Positions 41,265-53,868 of a stretch of DNA of 64,000 bases are shown piece by piece; within the stretch, counting starts at the first letter, position 1, and every line of letters begins with the position of its first letter. The notes under the pieces are model-generated. The model saw only the letters and a list, made by a program, of their open reading frames with translations, had not been told where the DNA came from and did no database searches. Both the position numbers and the translations under genes were made by a program. Source of the DNA: Owenia fusiformis. Taxonomy: Eukaryota; Annelida; Polychaeta; Sabellida; Oweniidae. The stretch lies in assembly GCA_903813345.2 (NCBI GenBank), contig CAIIXF020000010.1, forward strand, positions 32,890,425 to 32,954,424, in the 5' to 3' direction.

Positions 41265-41400
41265 GGATTTGACGGGGGTCATTTTTATAAAAATCCAAGG
41301 GATTCACTTTTGAAATGGCCCAAAACCCTTGAAAAAGTGCTCAGAATGGTGAAAACTGCATGGTTTTGAAAGCATTTTTGGTAGAGGGTCCTGGCCTGTT
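41265..41400 (-). repeat. Dispersed repeat family F, copy 3 (inverted)
   Basis: Reverse complement resembles 32510-32660: CCCGGCTACAGCC at the left edge, then the AGTGAATCCC block, and GTGCTCAGAATGGTGAAAAC, which pairs with TTTTCACCATTTTGAGCAC at 32532. Confidence 0.65.
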
Positions 41401-41467
41401 ACATAAGTTTTTTAATGATAGATTCAAACTGATAGCATGGTCGGTCATACGGGGGTCCTATCCATAA

Positions 41468-41660
41468 ATACTCTGATAGGACGCTGTCCCGGGGTTTTCG
41501 TGTCGTTTCGTTCAGTAAATAACTGGTTGCGAGACTATTTTAGTACGTGTTTCGTATTCATAATACTCTGATAGGACGCTGTCCCGGGGTTTTCGTGTCG
41601 TTTCGTTCAGTAAATAGCACTGGTTGCGAGACTATTTCAGTACGTGTTTCTAGCACGGGT
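41468..41660. repeat. 98-bp direct tandem duplication
   Basis: ATACTCTGATAGGACGCTGT, CCCGGGGTTTTCGTGTCG, TTTCGTTCAGTAAATA and GCGAGACTATTT(T/C)AGTAC occur twice in tandem. Confidence 0.9.
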
Positions 41661-42044
41661 TTTAGAAACCCGGGTTTTGTCAGTGTTTGCCATCGACCCT
41701 TTCTCAATAGAATGACTTAACGTTTTTAAGCAGCAAAATAACATATATCGTAGTCACATAATAAAGCAAAGTCTTATTTTCTGTAAAGAAATCGTGATTC
41801 GATCTATGAGAAGTATGTCTTAAAATTGATGAGAAAAATGGTTTCATTTTTCAATATTTTTGAGCGATCTCTTTAGTAGAATTTTACTTGTGTTAGATAG
41901 AGGTCGTCTCGCAAATCCATTTTGTGCAATTTTCTCTTAAAATTGATTATTTTTGGAAATGATTCACTCGACGAAAATTAGATGTCGTTGCATGTCGCCT
42001 ATGGATGGTCTATTCTGGATTGATTCCAAGGCCGAGAGAAATAC

Positions 42045-42135
42045 CCGGAACGCATCTCGTTCGTAATTTCAATGTTTTCTGCGTTCGGCCTTTTATCGTA
42101 AACTGTTCTATCATCAATGCAATAGAGGGGTGGGC
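42045..42135. repeat. Block shared with the large element's interior
   Basis: TTCGTAATTTCAATGTTTTC, GCGTTCGGCCTTTTATCGTA and CTGTTCTATCA..CAAT.AGAGG recur with modest divergence at about 30855-30935. It may be a shared promoter or 5' UTR of a gene family, or a repeat. Confidence 0.55.
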
Positions 42136-42240
42136 GAACTTTGAATTTATTCAGTGTGGGGGTTACCCTTACCCCCCTTTTGACATGAAGTCCCCGGGAT
42201 GAAGTCCAGAGCTGAATATGACAGCACAGGTTGGTGAATT

Positions 42241-42990
42241 GTGATTCTGTTTTGATTCTTCTACCGGGAAACCAATGGGGTCTTCTAATCTGCATGATCG
42301 GGTCACCTTATGTCGCGCTATAGAGCTGGGTAACTGGTAACTAGAAAATACAATCGCCACTTCAAGTACATTTCACTGTTTTTTTTCTTGCGCTTTTTTC
42401 TTAGCCGATCATTTATGTATCATACGTTTAGTCAATCAATTTTGTAGCTGACGATTTGAACGGATTGAAATGAAATGACCTTTATGCGGTCTGGCTACGT
42501 ACGGCCTGTTGATTTCTACGGGGAAAACAAATATTGGAACTCCGAGTTATAAAATCTACGGCTTCCCTTCACTGATATAATTGATCTGCGGTCTACTTAC
42601 GGCCGCTGTGCGACAAATGTGACTGGGGAGTAAATTGATCTGCGGTTGACGTAGTCGCCTTTCAAGTTAAGTATTGAGATTCCATGTGTAGTGATAAGAC
42701 CTGATACGTTTCAATTTATTTTAGTATTCCCACGATTTGTTATGGGGTAATGACCATAGATGAATTTATTCGTAATTATGATGGCTTGTTTTTAGTTGAC
42801 ACCACAGTCGTGTTACAGCACTTCCAGTTCACTGGTGATCCACTCGATTACGCTGGTTACCGAAACGATTCGTTTTGGTAACAAAATGTCGGAACATCGA
42901 AGGTACGATTTTTCTCTTTTCCTTATTTCACACGGTGTAGGCAGAATTCCCACGACATTTTTTAACACAAACGTGTATCAGTATCATATG
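42241..42990. repeat. Dispersed segment D, 5' part, copy C
   Basis: Near-identical to 23352-24085, including a small extra insertion (TCGCCTTTC near 42655). Here the sequence continues into a long inverted repeat rather than into the 3' part of segment D, which instead starts at 48828. Confidence 0.9.
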
Positions 42991-43354
42991 TTTAAGAAAA
43001 TGTACATATGTGCGAACAAATAGTTAAGAAGACAACAGAATCGTCTTCACTTAAGTTACATAAACGGTTTTTCGAAAAACAGTTAAGATCTGCACTTTTA
43101 ATCCAAACCGTTTATGTAACTTAAGTGAGGAAGTAAATCGACGATTCCGTACGTTGTCTTCTGAGCTATTTTTTCGCAAACATGAACATTTTCTAAAACA
43201 TATTATACTGATACACGTTTGTGAGAAAAACGTGGTGTGGAATCTGCCTACAACGCGTGAAATAAGGAAAACAGAAAAATCGTACCTTCGACGTTCCGAC
43301 ATTTTGTTACCAAAACGAACCGTTTCGGTAACCAGCGTAATCGAGTAGATCACC
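42834..43354. repeat. Long inverted repeat, arms about 250 bp
   Basis: GGTGATCCACTCGATTACGC at 42834 pairs with its complement ending at 43354. Pairing extends through AACAAAATGTCGGAACATCG, ACAAACGTGTATCAGTATCA and CTTAAGTTACATAAACGGTT to a centre near 43094. Some arm segments contain small gaps. A shorter copy is at 31515-31923. Confidence 0.9.
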
Positions 43355-43360
43355 AATGTA

Positions 43361-46300
43361 GTTACTGACTTGTTTAAAACTAACACTTCTCCCTACAATG
43401 TACAACAGTTTTTAATGCATGCAGGCATACACCCAAGCAGAAACACCGCACTTCAATTTGTACAGTAGTAAGGGTCGAGCACATGTTGTAAAAGCTGCAT
43501 ACCGAATTTTCCCTTGAATATTTGTTAAAGTTGTTTCAATTTAAAGGCTGGATTTGAGATAAGATATAAGCCTTGTAAGACGTAACCTATATATCATACA
43601 GGAGTCGATTTAGTATTTTACGCTCACACATATCTTACATAGCCTAACATGTTATAAATTGAGAGATTACAAAATATATGCAATTAGCATTTATATCACA
43701 GTTAGCTAGAACAACCATTTCGTGACAATAGCCTAGATGCGAGTAGAAATAATCTTGATTTACGTCATTAAAAATTCAAAATTAGGTCAAACTGATGTCA
43801 TCTTTGGAATCTACATGTAAAATTACAACTAGAAATATGGTTTTAAAAAGAGTTAATCAACCTTGAAAATTTAATTTTCTATGAAAATGTGACTTCTAGG
43901 TCGGGGAGATTCCCCATGGCCCCCATGTTGTAAAATCACAAAAATAGAAATATATTTTCTTGTGTTGGGCAGATAATATTTTCTTTTACTGGACATATAT
44001 ATATATTTTGATTTGTATAACTATCAGATACATTAGGGTAATATGAAAAGTGAACCACTAAAACTGATAAATATTCAAGTTTAAGAGAATTTTGTAATAC
44101 CCTGCCATGTTATTTCCCCCGAATCAGCCACCTGGTGGCGAAATTGGTAACTACCAACTCGCTTCTGAGTAATTAGCCCACTTTGTACCTGGGTCACATA
44201 GGTGTCTGGCCGATTGAGTGTTTTGTTCAAAATTGTATTTGTTTGAAATAAAATACTCAATCGGCCAAGGGCCGACCGATGAATCGCAGCAAATATGAAC
44301 CAGGCATTATGTAACGTTCCCTCTTTTTACAAATACAATGTATATTGGGCTTTCTTATATTTTAATATTGATTGCTTATTTTCAAGGCTTGATTGACGCA
44401 CAAATATTTTGATTGTACGTGTTCATGACAGGTTTAGGTATAAATGGGTGACAACGCCGTCTGTCAAAATATTGCACGTTGTGTTGACGTGATTTATGAC
44501 TGAATGCATATTAAAACTAGTACTGCTTTTGAAAACTTTTTAAAAAGGTATAGAAGAAACTCTGATCTGGATAAAGGTATTAAGTTGTATCATGTATTGT
44601 AAACGTAACTACATTGTATGTACCTTTATTGTAACACAACGGTGTCGCATTGTGTACTTAGTAATGTGGATGCGTATTAGCAATGTCATAAACAAATTGA
44701 ACAGAATATGATCCTCTCGATTTTTTATGGAGGGACTTTCTCTCAAACCCCAAATTAGTCAGGGAAACTAGTTCTTAATCTCTCAAGCAACTTTAAGGTA
44801 GATCTGTACTTTGGGAATATATTTTTTATACAGTCTGTTGTCTACATGTTGTCTACATCTTTCAGTTTTTTCAAAAAGACTGCACTAATGTACCTAGAAA
44901 AGAGTGTGGAGAATAATTTTGTTTATAAAATGCATGAAAAAAACGAGAAAACCCAGTGACTTGCTTTTTAAAAGTACAACATGAGTCGGTCACTTTATTT
45001 TCCAATTCTTATACAAGTCATATAAATATATCCATGAAGCTCTTTTCTGGATACCTCAGTGCACTCTTTGTGCAAATGTGAAAGATGTAGAAAGTGTATG
45101 AAAAAAACGTCTCGCACTTTTTGTGATTTCAATCATAATACACCTCAAGGTAATTTACAAATTGGGAATGAAATTGCCATCGACATATTCCAGAAAAGGA
45201 ACATATTGATATCGTCTTTGTTGATTGAACATCGTATTGCTAATATTATATAGTATTGACAAATCACTGAGGGCCGGGTCCCACGACATTACTATATGTC
45301 AACCTTGAAGCATCAAATTGATTAATTTGAGTATCGTAGAGTTCACGGAATGTGTTTGTCAACGTTGGTATAAAAACACTTGGATACGTTTTGTTTGATA
45401 TGTTTATTTCGTGCACTCTCAATAACTTCAATAAATAGATGATTATAGAATCTAGAACGATTTGCTAATCTGTTAATTAGGCGCACGATATTTAGGACAA
45501 TATCCAGCCATAAGCTTAATTTGCAAAGACCGAATGAGTTTCCATGTTCACAATGATTATATGTATTGCATTCAAGGACAGGTTGACTAGTTGACCCAGC
45601 TCGAAAGGTTAGCACGCATCAATGAATATGTACTGAACATGTAATAACAACTGGATACACTCCCTGGAGTGAATTGAGCTTGCACTTGTATAGTGTAAGT
45701 TTCTTTCAGCCTCGAACTTGAAGCACAGTTGAATTTAGAAACACTTTACAACGAATGCGTCAGGTCTAATAAATCTCAGCAAAAGCAAAAGCAACCGACC
45801 CAAGACGGGAAAGTCTACAGTTGTCTATGATGCTCATGAAAGCTGGCACATCAAAATTCAAGAGTGAGTATCCCCCCCCCTAATAACATTTGAAAGGTCG
45901 TATAAAGTGCGAATACTCGTACCTCTCATGATATACATAATTGTTTTTGTGGATATTGTTTTGTGGATCAAGTCAATGGGAGCATATTGGTTGTGGGGAC
46001 ATTGATGCCCTCCATTTATTATAGGGACGGAATAAGTCACTGGAAAGACCTACATGAAAACGTCATAAACTGGTCTGTATAGGAGGGTCTGTCGAGATCT
46101 AGAAAAATGTACCCACTCAGTCTAACACCAATTTCTGGTAAATAAGTTTGTAGTTATAGTTTACCTCCCATGACAAACTTCAACTGACGGGTGACGGTCT
46201 AACCTACTATCTTATATAGTAGCTGTCACTATTCCATTAATGTATAAATGAGTCGGCCATAAAAATCAGGTTTAACCGTCAACTGTCGGTTCAATTCGTG

Positions 46301-48030
46301 AATACTAACTTAGATACTGAATAATGCTATATCTCACAAAACATTTTTTTGATCATCTTTGTTTTAGCATCGGTAATGACCAAGAATACAGTAGCTTATC
46401 CTAAAAGTTTCAGGCACATATTTTGATTAATTGACCTTATATATAGGTAATAATCACGAGGTCTCAACTATGACCGTTAATATGAATTTTAGACCTACCA
46501 CTACCAGGTGTTTGAAAATCAAGGATTGTGAGTCGCATACCCAGTTTTTCTTCAAACTGGTTCCATTCAAAGGAAGATAAAAATGCCTTTCTCTGTTGGT
46601 GCAATGCTTAATTGTATTTGTACGTTTTAGCAGCGTTTGGGTCCCCAGCTGTGAGAAGCGCTTATTTAATTGCAAAAATAATCATTTACCCGCGTCTATG
46701 GTATTTTGTGGTTCATGGTACTTCACAAAGTCAAAGTTGATCATCATTTTTTGATCATAGAATCTATTTTGACATTTCAATTCTATTATACGTGTTATTG
46801 TAGTGGCTTTGATTATTAAATTATAATATAGGTATCGGTAAAGGCTTATGTGCTTATCTAGAGGTAACCAAAACCTTTAAAATCAGGTAAAAACTCCTGT
46901 TAACGAACTTTATTTATAACAATTTGGATTAGTGTTCGTCTTCCAAAATAAGGACGTCAGCAAAAGTGTATTTTAAGTGATTTTCGAAAAGGCGATTTTA
47001 TCCAAGAGGCCTAAATTTTGCATATTGAAGCTATACACGGGGCGTTCAATAAATATACTGGGCGGAGCGCTATTTCAAAGATAGACTGAGAAAGTCAGTT
47101 GAAGATGAACCCAGACAGCAGTGACCAAAAACTGTAACTTTCCGTGGACAGATTGATGCAATATAAGAAATATTTAATGAATTTCTCTCCGAAAAATTGC
47201 AGACATGACTGAGTCAAGTTTGGGTTGCAAGCATCATGTTATTCATAATTTAGAGATGACATTGATTTGTGTCAAGTTGGTGCGCAAACAATTGACTGAG
47301 GAACAATATTCACATTTTAAGTTGGTCATTTTGGGTCATTTTGAAACTTTTTTTAGTGCAGACACGATCTATCATTAACCACATTTGGCTCAGTCCAGCA
47401 CCATATTCCTGTTGAATCCCATTCCTGTAACTTTCACAGTTCATCTGTTTATTACTCAACAATCCACATTAGTTAGATATAAGAAAAAATAAAAAGTAAC
47501 AACACTTTATCAGTTCTATTATTTTATGCATTGTTGTCGGTAATGTTTGCAAGTTGAAGAGAAGATGGTGTACATACATATACTGTACTTTCAGATGCAA
47601 GATGACGACGATAACTCTGGCGACAACGATGACTGATGGTGCTCATGATGATGACGTTAATACGAATTGTTTCCCGAGGCATATCTATACATTGTGATTG
47701 TTTGTATTGAAGTTATGTATTGAAGTAACTTCATACGAAGTGTGAACTCAGAAATGACTTTTAAAAATAAATTGTCCTTGAATCAATCTTTCATCTCTGA
47801 CAATTAACTCAGGGTAACTCGGATGCATTGCTTTTGGATGTATTTCAATTGATTAATAAGAGTGCAACTTATCTTGAACTTTCACACTGGATACATCCTA
47901 GGGAGTACCGTATTTCGATATATGTATCTCTGTAGGGGTTATAAAATTGTTTTTCTATGTACCCATCGATAAATGTATCCAAGTCGTATCGATGTATGGT
48001 GTACGTATTTGTACTTTCAGGTTCAATATA
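43361..48030. other. 4.7 kb of mostly unassigned sequence
   Basis: No convincing gene. I note a hairpin at 44208-44266, a Cys-rich open stretch at 45059-45150 followed by a possible donor (CAAGGTAATT), and a short GATGAC-like microsatellite near 47600-47655. This is one of the few long stretches without visible repeat structure and is the likeliest place for unrecognised host introns. Confidence 0.4.
44208..44266. repeat. Hairpin GGCCGATTGAGT
   Basis: GGCCGATTGAGTGTTTT pairs with AAAATACTCAATCGGCC (one mismatch) across a loop of about 25 nt. Confidence 0.75.
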
Positions 48031-48039
48031 ACAAGTGTT

Positions 48040-48827
48040 ATAATGGCGACGACGATGTTGATAGTGTTTATAATGATGAAGATACTATTTAGGAAGAGGT
48101 ATTGTATGTCAATTGTGAATAGTAATTATTAGTATTGAAGATATGCTTTTATATATGTAGATAATATAACTTATGAAGCATCGGAACATGTGATTGACAA
48201 CTGGTAGATAAATTAAATAAACAGAGTTTGGCATGACAATTGAGTAGAGCTACGTAGCTTGTGAACGAGAATAGGCGATTGACAACTTGTAGATAAATGA
48301 AATAAACAGAGTTTGGCATGACAATTGAGTGGAATTAGCTTATGAAACATGAAGAGCGGCTGACAACTTGTAGATGAATGAAATAAACAGATTTTGGCAT
48401 GACAATTGAGTGGAGCTAGCTTGTAAAACATGAAGAAGAGATGGAAAACATGTAGATTATACGAAATAAACAGAGTTTGCCATGACAATTGAGCAGAGCT
48501 ACCTTGTGAAACATAAATACGCGATTGACAACTTACAAGTTGACAAGTTGCGATTGACAAGTATTATACGAAAATTAAGAGAGTTTGGCATGACAATCGG
48601 GTGGAATTAGCTTGTGAAAAATGAAGAGGCGATTGAAAACTTGTAGATAAATGAAATAAACAGAGTTAATTGGCATGACAATTGAGTGGAATTAGCTTGT
48701 AAGACATAAAGAAGCGATTGAAAACGCGATTGAAAACGTGTAGATAATACGAAATAAACAGATTGGCATGACAGAGTGGAATTAGCTTGTGAAACGTGAA
48801 GAGGCGATTGATAACTTGTTCATAGTG
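48040..48827. repeat. Family T array, partial extra copy
   Basis: Starts with TGTTGATAGTGTTTATAATG and the same GAAGAGGTATTGTATGTCAA block that opens segment D's 3' part, then about eight 80-bp family T units. At 48828 the whole arrangement starts again, so this is an additional, diverged start of the 3' part in direct orientation. Confidence 0.85.
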
Positions 48828-51260
48828 TTTATGATGAGGAAGATATTATTTGGGAAGAGGTATTGTATGTCAATTGTCCATAGTAATTATTAGTATTGAA
48901 GATATGCTTTTATATATGTGCATAATAATAGCTTATGAAGCATCGAACATGTGATTGACTGGTAGATAAATGAAATAAACAGAGTTTGGCATGGCAATTG
49001 AGTGGAATTAGCTTGTGAAACACGAGGAGGCGATTGACATCTTGTAGATAAATGAAATAAACAGAGTTTGGAATGACGTTTGAGTGGAATTAGCTTATGA
49101 ACATGAAGAGCGGTTGACAACCGTATCTTAATAGTACGAAATAAACTGGGTTGGGCATGACAATTGAGTGGAGCTAGCTTGTAAAATATAAAGAAGCGAT
49201 TGAAAAATGTGTAGATAAAACGAAATAAACAGAGTTTGGCATGGCAATTGAGTGGAATTAGCTTGTGAAACACGAGGAGGCGATTGACATCTTGTAGATA
49301 AATGAAATAAACAGAGTTTGGAATGACGTTTGAGTGGAATTAGCTTATGAACATGAAGAGCGGTTGACAACCGTATCTTAATAGTACGAAATAAACTGGG
49401 TTTGGCATGACAATTGAGTGGAGCTAGCTTGTAAAATATAAAGAAGCGATTGAAAAATGTGTAGATAAAACGAAATAAACAGAGTTTGACATGACAATTG
49501 GGTGTAATTAGCCTGTGAAACATGAAGAGGCGATTGACAACTTGTAGATAAATGAAATAAACAGAGTTGGACATGACAATTGAGTGGTAGCTCATGAAAC
49601 ATGAAGAGCGGTTGAAAACTGTACGAAATAAACTGAGTTTGGTATGACAATTGAGTGGAGCTACAGTAACTTGTAAAGCATGAACATGCGATTGAAAACT
49701 TGTAGATAATACGAAATTAACAGAGTTTGGCATGCCAATTGGGTGGAATTAGCTTGTGAAACATTAAGAGACAATTAACATATCAATAGAATCGGATTAT
49801 TGGTCATAACTGTTTATACAAGCTATGGGAATTGTAACTATGGGAAAAGTAACTTGATTATATATTTCTTATATTTCAGATAGGATCGGGCCAAGATACT
49901 GCATATCATGAGAAAGAATGAGTCAATGACGATGTAGAGACATACGTGTTGACATCTTCTGTGATGTGCATGTTATGTGATGCTAGATATGGTATAATTG
50001 CACCGCATATTGCTCCACTTGAACACAAAACTGTGACAGTCACATCTTGTCAAAGGAGAATATTGTCTATCATATCTAACTATCTATCAATGTGAGACAA
50101 GCCAAGAACTACATTCTAAAATGAACGCCGTGTTGATATTCTACATGTTCTGGGTGAAGGTGAAAATCAACAACTCATACGCAAAGCTTGCCACTTTATT
50201 TACTGGAGTAACTGGTACCAGTGTGGTAAACATAATGGTAAATGCTGTAATGGACACTGAAATCAACATGATGAAAGTTCCACAGGACTTATAATCAAAC
50301 TGGATTCATATTTTTGATTTTGTCCTTCCTATGAACTTTAGGTCTCTTCGGACTAGTCAAAACATGAATAATGGGCTCTTAATCCCAGGAAGATGAACAT
50401 GTCTCACAATTTTTCCAATGTACAACAATCCTATTACATTGACCATACATAGGGTATGACCTTAAACTGTTATGTGAATTCAGTGCAGGTAATACGTGCA
50501 GCGATACGCCGATTGGTCAAAATCTACAAACAAAATGACGGTCTCAACTTTTTCGAAATACGCTTCGAATAATATTTTGTTCATTTCTGACGTGTTAACC
50601 AATATCATAGCTTCTTATTTCACATCAAAATGAAGATAGGTGTACGGAATATGCCTACATTAATTAAAACATTGTATCAGAGTGTAGATTTGGAAAATTG
50701 CCGGTGACAATTCGAACAAACGAAGTTGGTAAGCAAAGGACGTAATAATGTCTCTCTGAAGCTCTGGGGCTTTTAAACTCTTATACTGCTAATAACATTG
50801 TTCTTGAAAACATCATTTTATGAATTAGATGCCTAAAATGTACTTTGTGTAATGTAATTTGTAAAATGTACAAAAACGTAACTGTTAAACGTACTACATT
50901 TTTGCAGTTATCAGTTTTGTTACTTGCAACGTGGACCTGTGTTCAGATCACAGAATATGCCCCATAAAATCAGAGCATGTTTCAGGTGAAACAGAAAGAT
51001 GCATGTTATGAGTATCGGGATGTTAGTGGCTATTGCAATAGGCCGTGTCGGCTCACCAATTCGGATTATCCTGCTTTAAAACTATTTGATTAGCCCACCA
51101 TATGTCCATTTCGAACCCTGTCATCTGCCAAAAGTATCCATACTGTGGCGAGCGGTGAGCCCACACGGCCTAATGTAACAGCCATCAAGTGTAGTAAAAT
51201 TGATTTTAATAAAAAAGAAATTATATTGCATAAACTTGAATGTGCATCGTGTTTCTAGCC
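48828..51260. repeat. Dispersed segment D, 3' part, copy C
   Basis: Matches 24090-26250 with few substitutions and small indels. It has one more block of family T units (an internal duplication of about 240 bp around 48960-49430) and carries a copy of the 131-bp MITE at 51041-51170. It ends at GTGCATCGTGTTTCTAG like copy A. Confidence 0.9.
51041..51170. mobile_element. MITE with GGCCGTGTGGGCTCACC ends, copy C
   Basis: Corresponds to 26036-26166, flanked by TA on both sides. The left tip has one change (GTGTCGGC). Its position within segment D is the same as in copy A, so it inserted before the duplication. Confidence 0.8.
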
Positions 51261-51261
51261 C

Positions 51262-51640
51262 ATTTTGAAGGTTTTTCGATAAATCTTGTCATCGCCAAAT
51301 CAGGAAAACAACCAAACGGATTTTCTCTAAATTCGCACACATGATAGAGGATATTAAGTTCTAGAGCTGATTTACTTTCGGGCGTCCATCTTGTTTTCTG
51401 GCGGCCATTTTGAAGGTTTTTCGATAAATCTTGTCATCGCCATTTCAGAAAAACAACTTATCGTATTTTCTCTAAATTCGCACACATGATAGAGGATATT
51501 AAGTTCTAGAGCTGATTAACTTTTGGGTGTCCATCTTGTTTTCTGACGGCCATTTTGAAGGTTTTTCGATAAATCTAACGATTGCCATTTTAGGAAAACC
51601 GCTAATCGGATTTTCTCCAAATTCGCACAATTGATATAGG
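51262..51640 (-). repeat. Family M minisatellite, opposite orientation
   Basis: About two and a half units of roughly 145 bp that are the reverse complement of the repeats at 9045-9730: CCATTTTGAAGGTTTTTCGA, TAAATCTTGTCATCGCC, GATTTTCTC.AAATTCGCAC and CATCTTGTTTTCTG.CGGCC. Confidence 0.9.
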
Positions 51641-52090
51641 ATATCAAATTTTCGATGCTGTTATTTCGTCACGTTATCTGCCTTGTTGTAATCTGAGCCT
51701 CGTAAAATTCAAAATGGCTGATGTGAGATTTCGCACTTATTTTCTGATCTCTTCAAAGTATGGCTATATTATTACTCAAATAATGAAAATTTAGGGTAGA
51801 TCATTATCATGGTATTGTTTTTTCTGATTTGTGCCCCAGAACATTAAATATCGCTGCCAAAATGATTTTGCATTAATTTTTAGATCTTTCTGCAGTATAG
51901 CTTTATTATACTCAAATGAAAGGCAATTAAGAGTAGTTTGCAATTATTGTATCGTTTTTAATTCTAATCTGGGCCTCGTAAAATTCAAAATGACCGCCTT
52001 ATGTGGGATTTCGATATAGTTTCCTGATCTTTTCAAAGTATGGCTATGTTATTCTCAAATTGAAGGAAAAGACTTAATCACAATTATGGT
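51641..52090. repeat. Degenerate repeat with TCTGAGCCTCGTAAAATTCA
   Basis: AATCTG.GCCTCGTAAAATTC, AAAATG.C.G and TTTC.GATCT.TTCAAAGTATGGCT occur at about 51690-51770 and again at 51965-52040, with a related TTTAGATCTTTCTGCAGTAT block in between, suggesting an old tandem of about 140-270 bp. Confidence 0.6.
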
Positions 52091-53178
52091 ATTTTTAGTT
52101 CACATGGTGAGCTTTTGCCATCACTAATTTGTCCATCTGTCCATCCGTGCGTCTGTCCGACAACAATAGCGGCACATTTTAAAACCTCTGTCGATAGGAT
52201 TTAAGTTATTTCTGTTCAACATCTATACAGGAAACTCCGCTATGACTCCTGGTTCAAAAGCTCGCCTATTTTTAAAATGGCCGCCATTTTTGTCTCGCGA
52301 AATTCACTTTCTATGTTTCCTAAGTGACATCCCTACATTCAAGTAGATTTCATGTTAAAGGATTGGGTGAAATACATATTTAAGTGAAACCCACCAGAAT
52401 GTACAGCCTCAGGAAATGGGTTGGGTGGGAGGGTAACTTATTTTTCAATCATTTCCCAAAATCATGATATTTCATCCAAATTTTATGATATGTAAACTAT
52501 TATCCATTCCATTCGCTAATGACTACCTCCCTCGAATTCCTTATTTAGAATAAACATTAACTCTACTCAATAATATAGATATATCACTTAGGAAATCTAT
52601 GTTTCCTAAGTGACATCCATACATTCAAGTAGATTTCATGTTAAAGGATTGGGTGAAATACACATTTAATTTTACCCTTTACGGTGTATTTGCATCCTGA
52701 AAAATGTGATTTGTTCATTTTTACTACTCCCAATCCTCAAATCTTTAATAAAAAATTAACAAAAAACTAACGTGGACATCAGATTTGAGAGCAATCTCTC
52801 CCAGTAGTTCTAGTAGATGGTTTTCCATGATGTAATTATGAAGCTAATAAAACCTAAAATTGACCTCATATCAATGTTTCATTCATGAATTACTGGTGGG
52901 GAAAAATCAGTCCCCTAACATGAGTGATTAACCTCAATTGACAATTACACACTACCCTACCTCGATAGCGCATGCGCGAATTTTTGGGCTTTCAACCACG
53001 TCGCTTTTGAGTATTTCGACTGCTTAGTCAAAAGGTTAATACGTTTGGTGCTCCGAGTGAGTCAATATTGCTATTCGCTGAACTTTAGTGGTGCAATAGT
53101 GAAGTCCATGTTCCAAGTTATATGATAGTTGAAGAAAGAATGTAAATAATATCGTTTTAAATTTTAAAATATTTTCTT
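52091..53178. repeat. Dispersed repeat remnants upstream of the recombinase
   Basis: GGTGAGCTTTTGCCATCA with CCATCTGTCCATCCGTGCGT near 52110-52155 looks like a common invertebrate repeat end. A 72-bp block (CTATGTTTCCTAAGTGACAT ... GGGTGAAATACA) occurs at 52311 and 52597. A perfect hairpin TCACTTAGGAAA/TTTCCTAAGTGA lies at 52583-52612. The last 500 bp before 53179 show nothing definite. Confidence 0.6.
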
Positions 53179-53808
53179 ATGGAACAAGACAACTCCGTTA
53201 ACCAAAAAGAAGCTATCACCGTTGAAATTATGTTTCAGTTAATTCACATGCACGATTTTAATGACTTCAATCAACTTATGTATTTTACAGCAATGTCGAT
53301 AGCATTTTTTGGTTTACTGAGAACATCAGAATTAATTAACTTAAACCAAAATGACGTTATCATTGTACAAAAACCTGATGTCAATGAAAAGTACATGATA
53401 ATTAAAATACGTATATCAAAACCTGACCCTACTGGCAAGGGTAAAGAGGCAGTCATTGGTTGCACAGGTTCGAAATTATGTGCTGTTTGTATTACAGAAC
53501 AATACTTAAAACACAAAGATAACTTACACATGAGTAATGAATCATTGTTAACAGACAAAGATGGAAACGTGTTAGATAGATCAATCTTCATTTCTCATTT
53601 AAAGTTGTCTATCAGCCTTTTAGGTTATAATTCAGAAAGATACAGTGGTCATTCTTTTCGCATAGGGGGTGCTACTACTGCAGGAAACATTGGCATGCAA
53701 GATTGGCAAATAAAAATTATGGGTAGATGGAGAAGCGATTGCTTCCAACGCTACATTAGAACACCACGTGAAACGTTGGCCAAATTAACTTCAAAACTTG
53801 TAGAGTAA
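53179..53808 (+). CDS. Tyrosine recombinase, catalytic domain
   Basis: A 209-residue intact frame with all hallmarks of a tyrosine recombinase active site: the first Arg in GLLRTSEL (R48), the HxxR box GHSFR (H158, R161), Trp in MGRWRSD (W184) and the nucleophile Tyr in RYIRTP (Y192). The block GHSFRIGGATTA...GRW is typical of recombinases of Crypton, Ngaro and DIRS-like elements and their relatives in animals. These enzymes cut and rejoin DNA through a covalent phosphotyrosine. The N-terminal core-binding domain is missing, so the true protein may begin in an upstream exon, or this is a 5'-truncated copy. No reverse transcriptase is nearby. A 115-bp direct repeat pair starts 60 bp downstream. 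Confidence 0.88.
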   Translation: MEQDNSVNQKEAITVEIMFQLIHMHDFNDFNQLMYFTAMSIAFFGLLRTSELINLNQNDVIIVQKPDVNEKYMIIKIRISKPDPTGKGKEAVIGCTGSKLCAVCITEQYLKHKDNLHMSNESLLTDKDGNVLDRSIFISHLKLSISLLGYNSERYSGHSFRIGGATTAGNIGMQDWQIKIMGRWRSDCFQRYIRTPRETLAKLTSKLVE

Positions 53809-53868
53809 GGTACTTTGATTGTTCGAATCAGATTTCAAGGTGCATTTGATCAGCATTGGGCGGAATAT

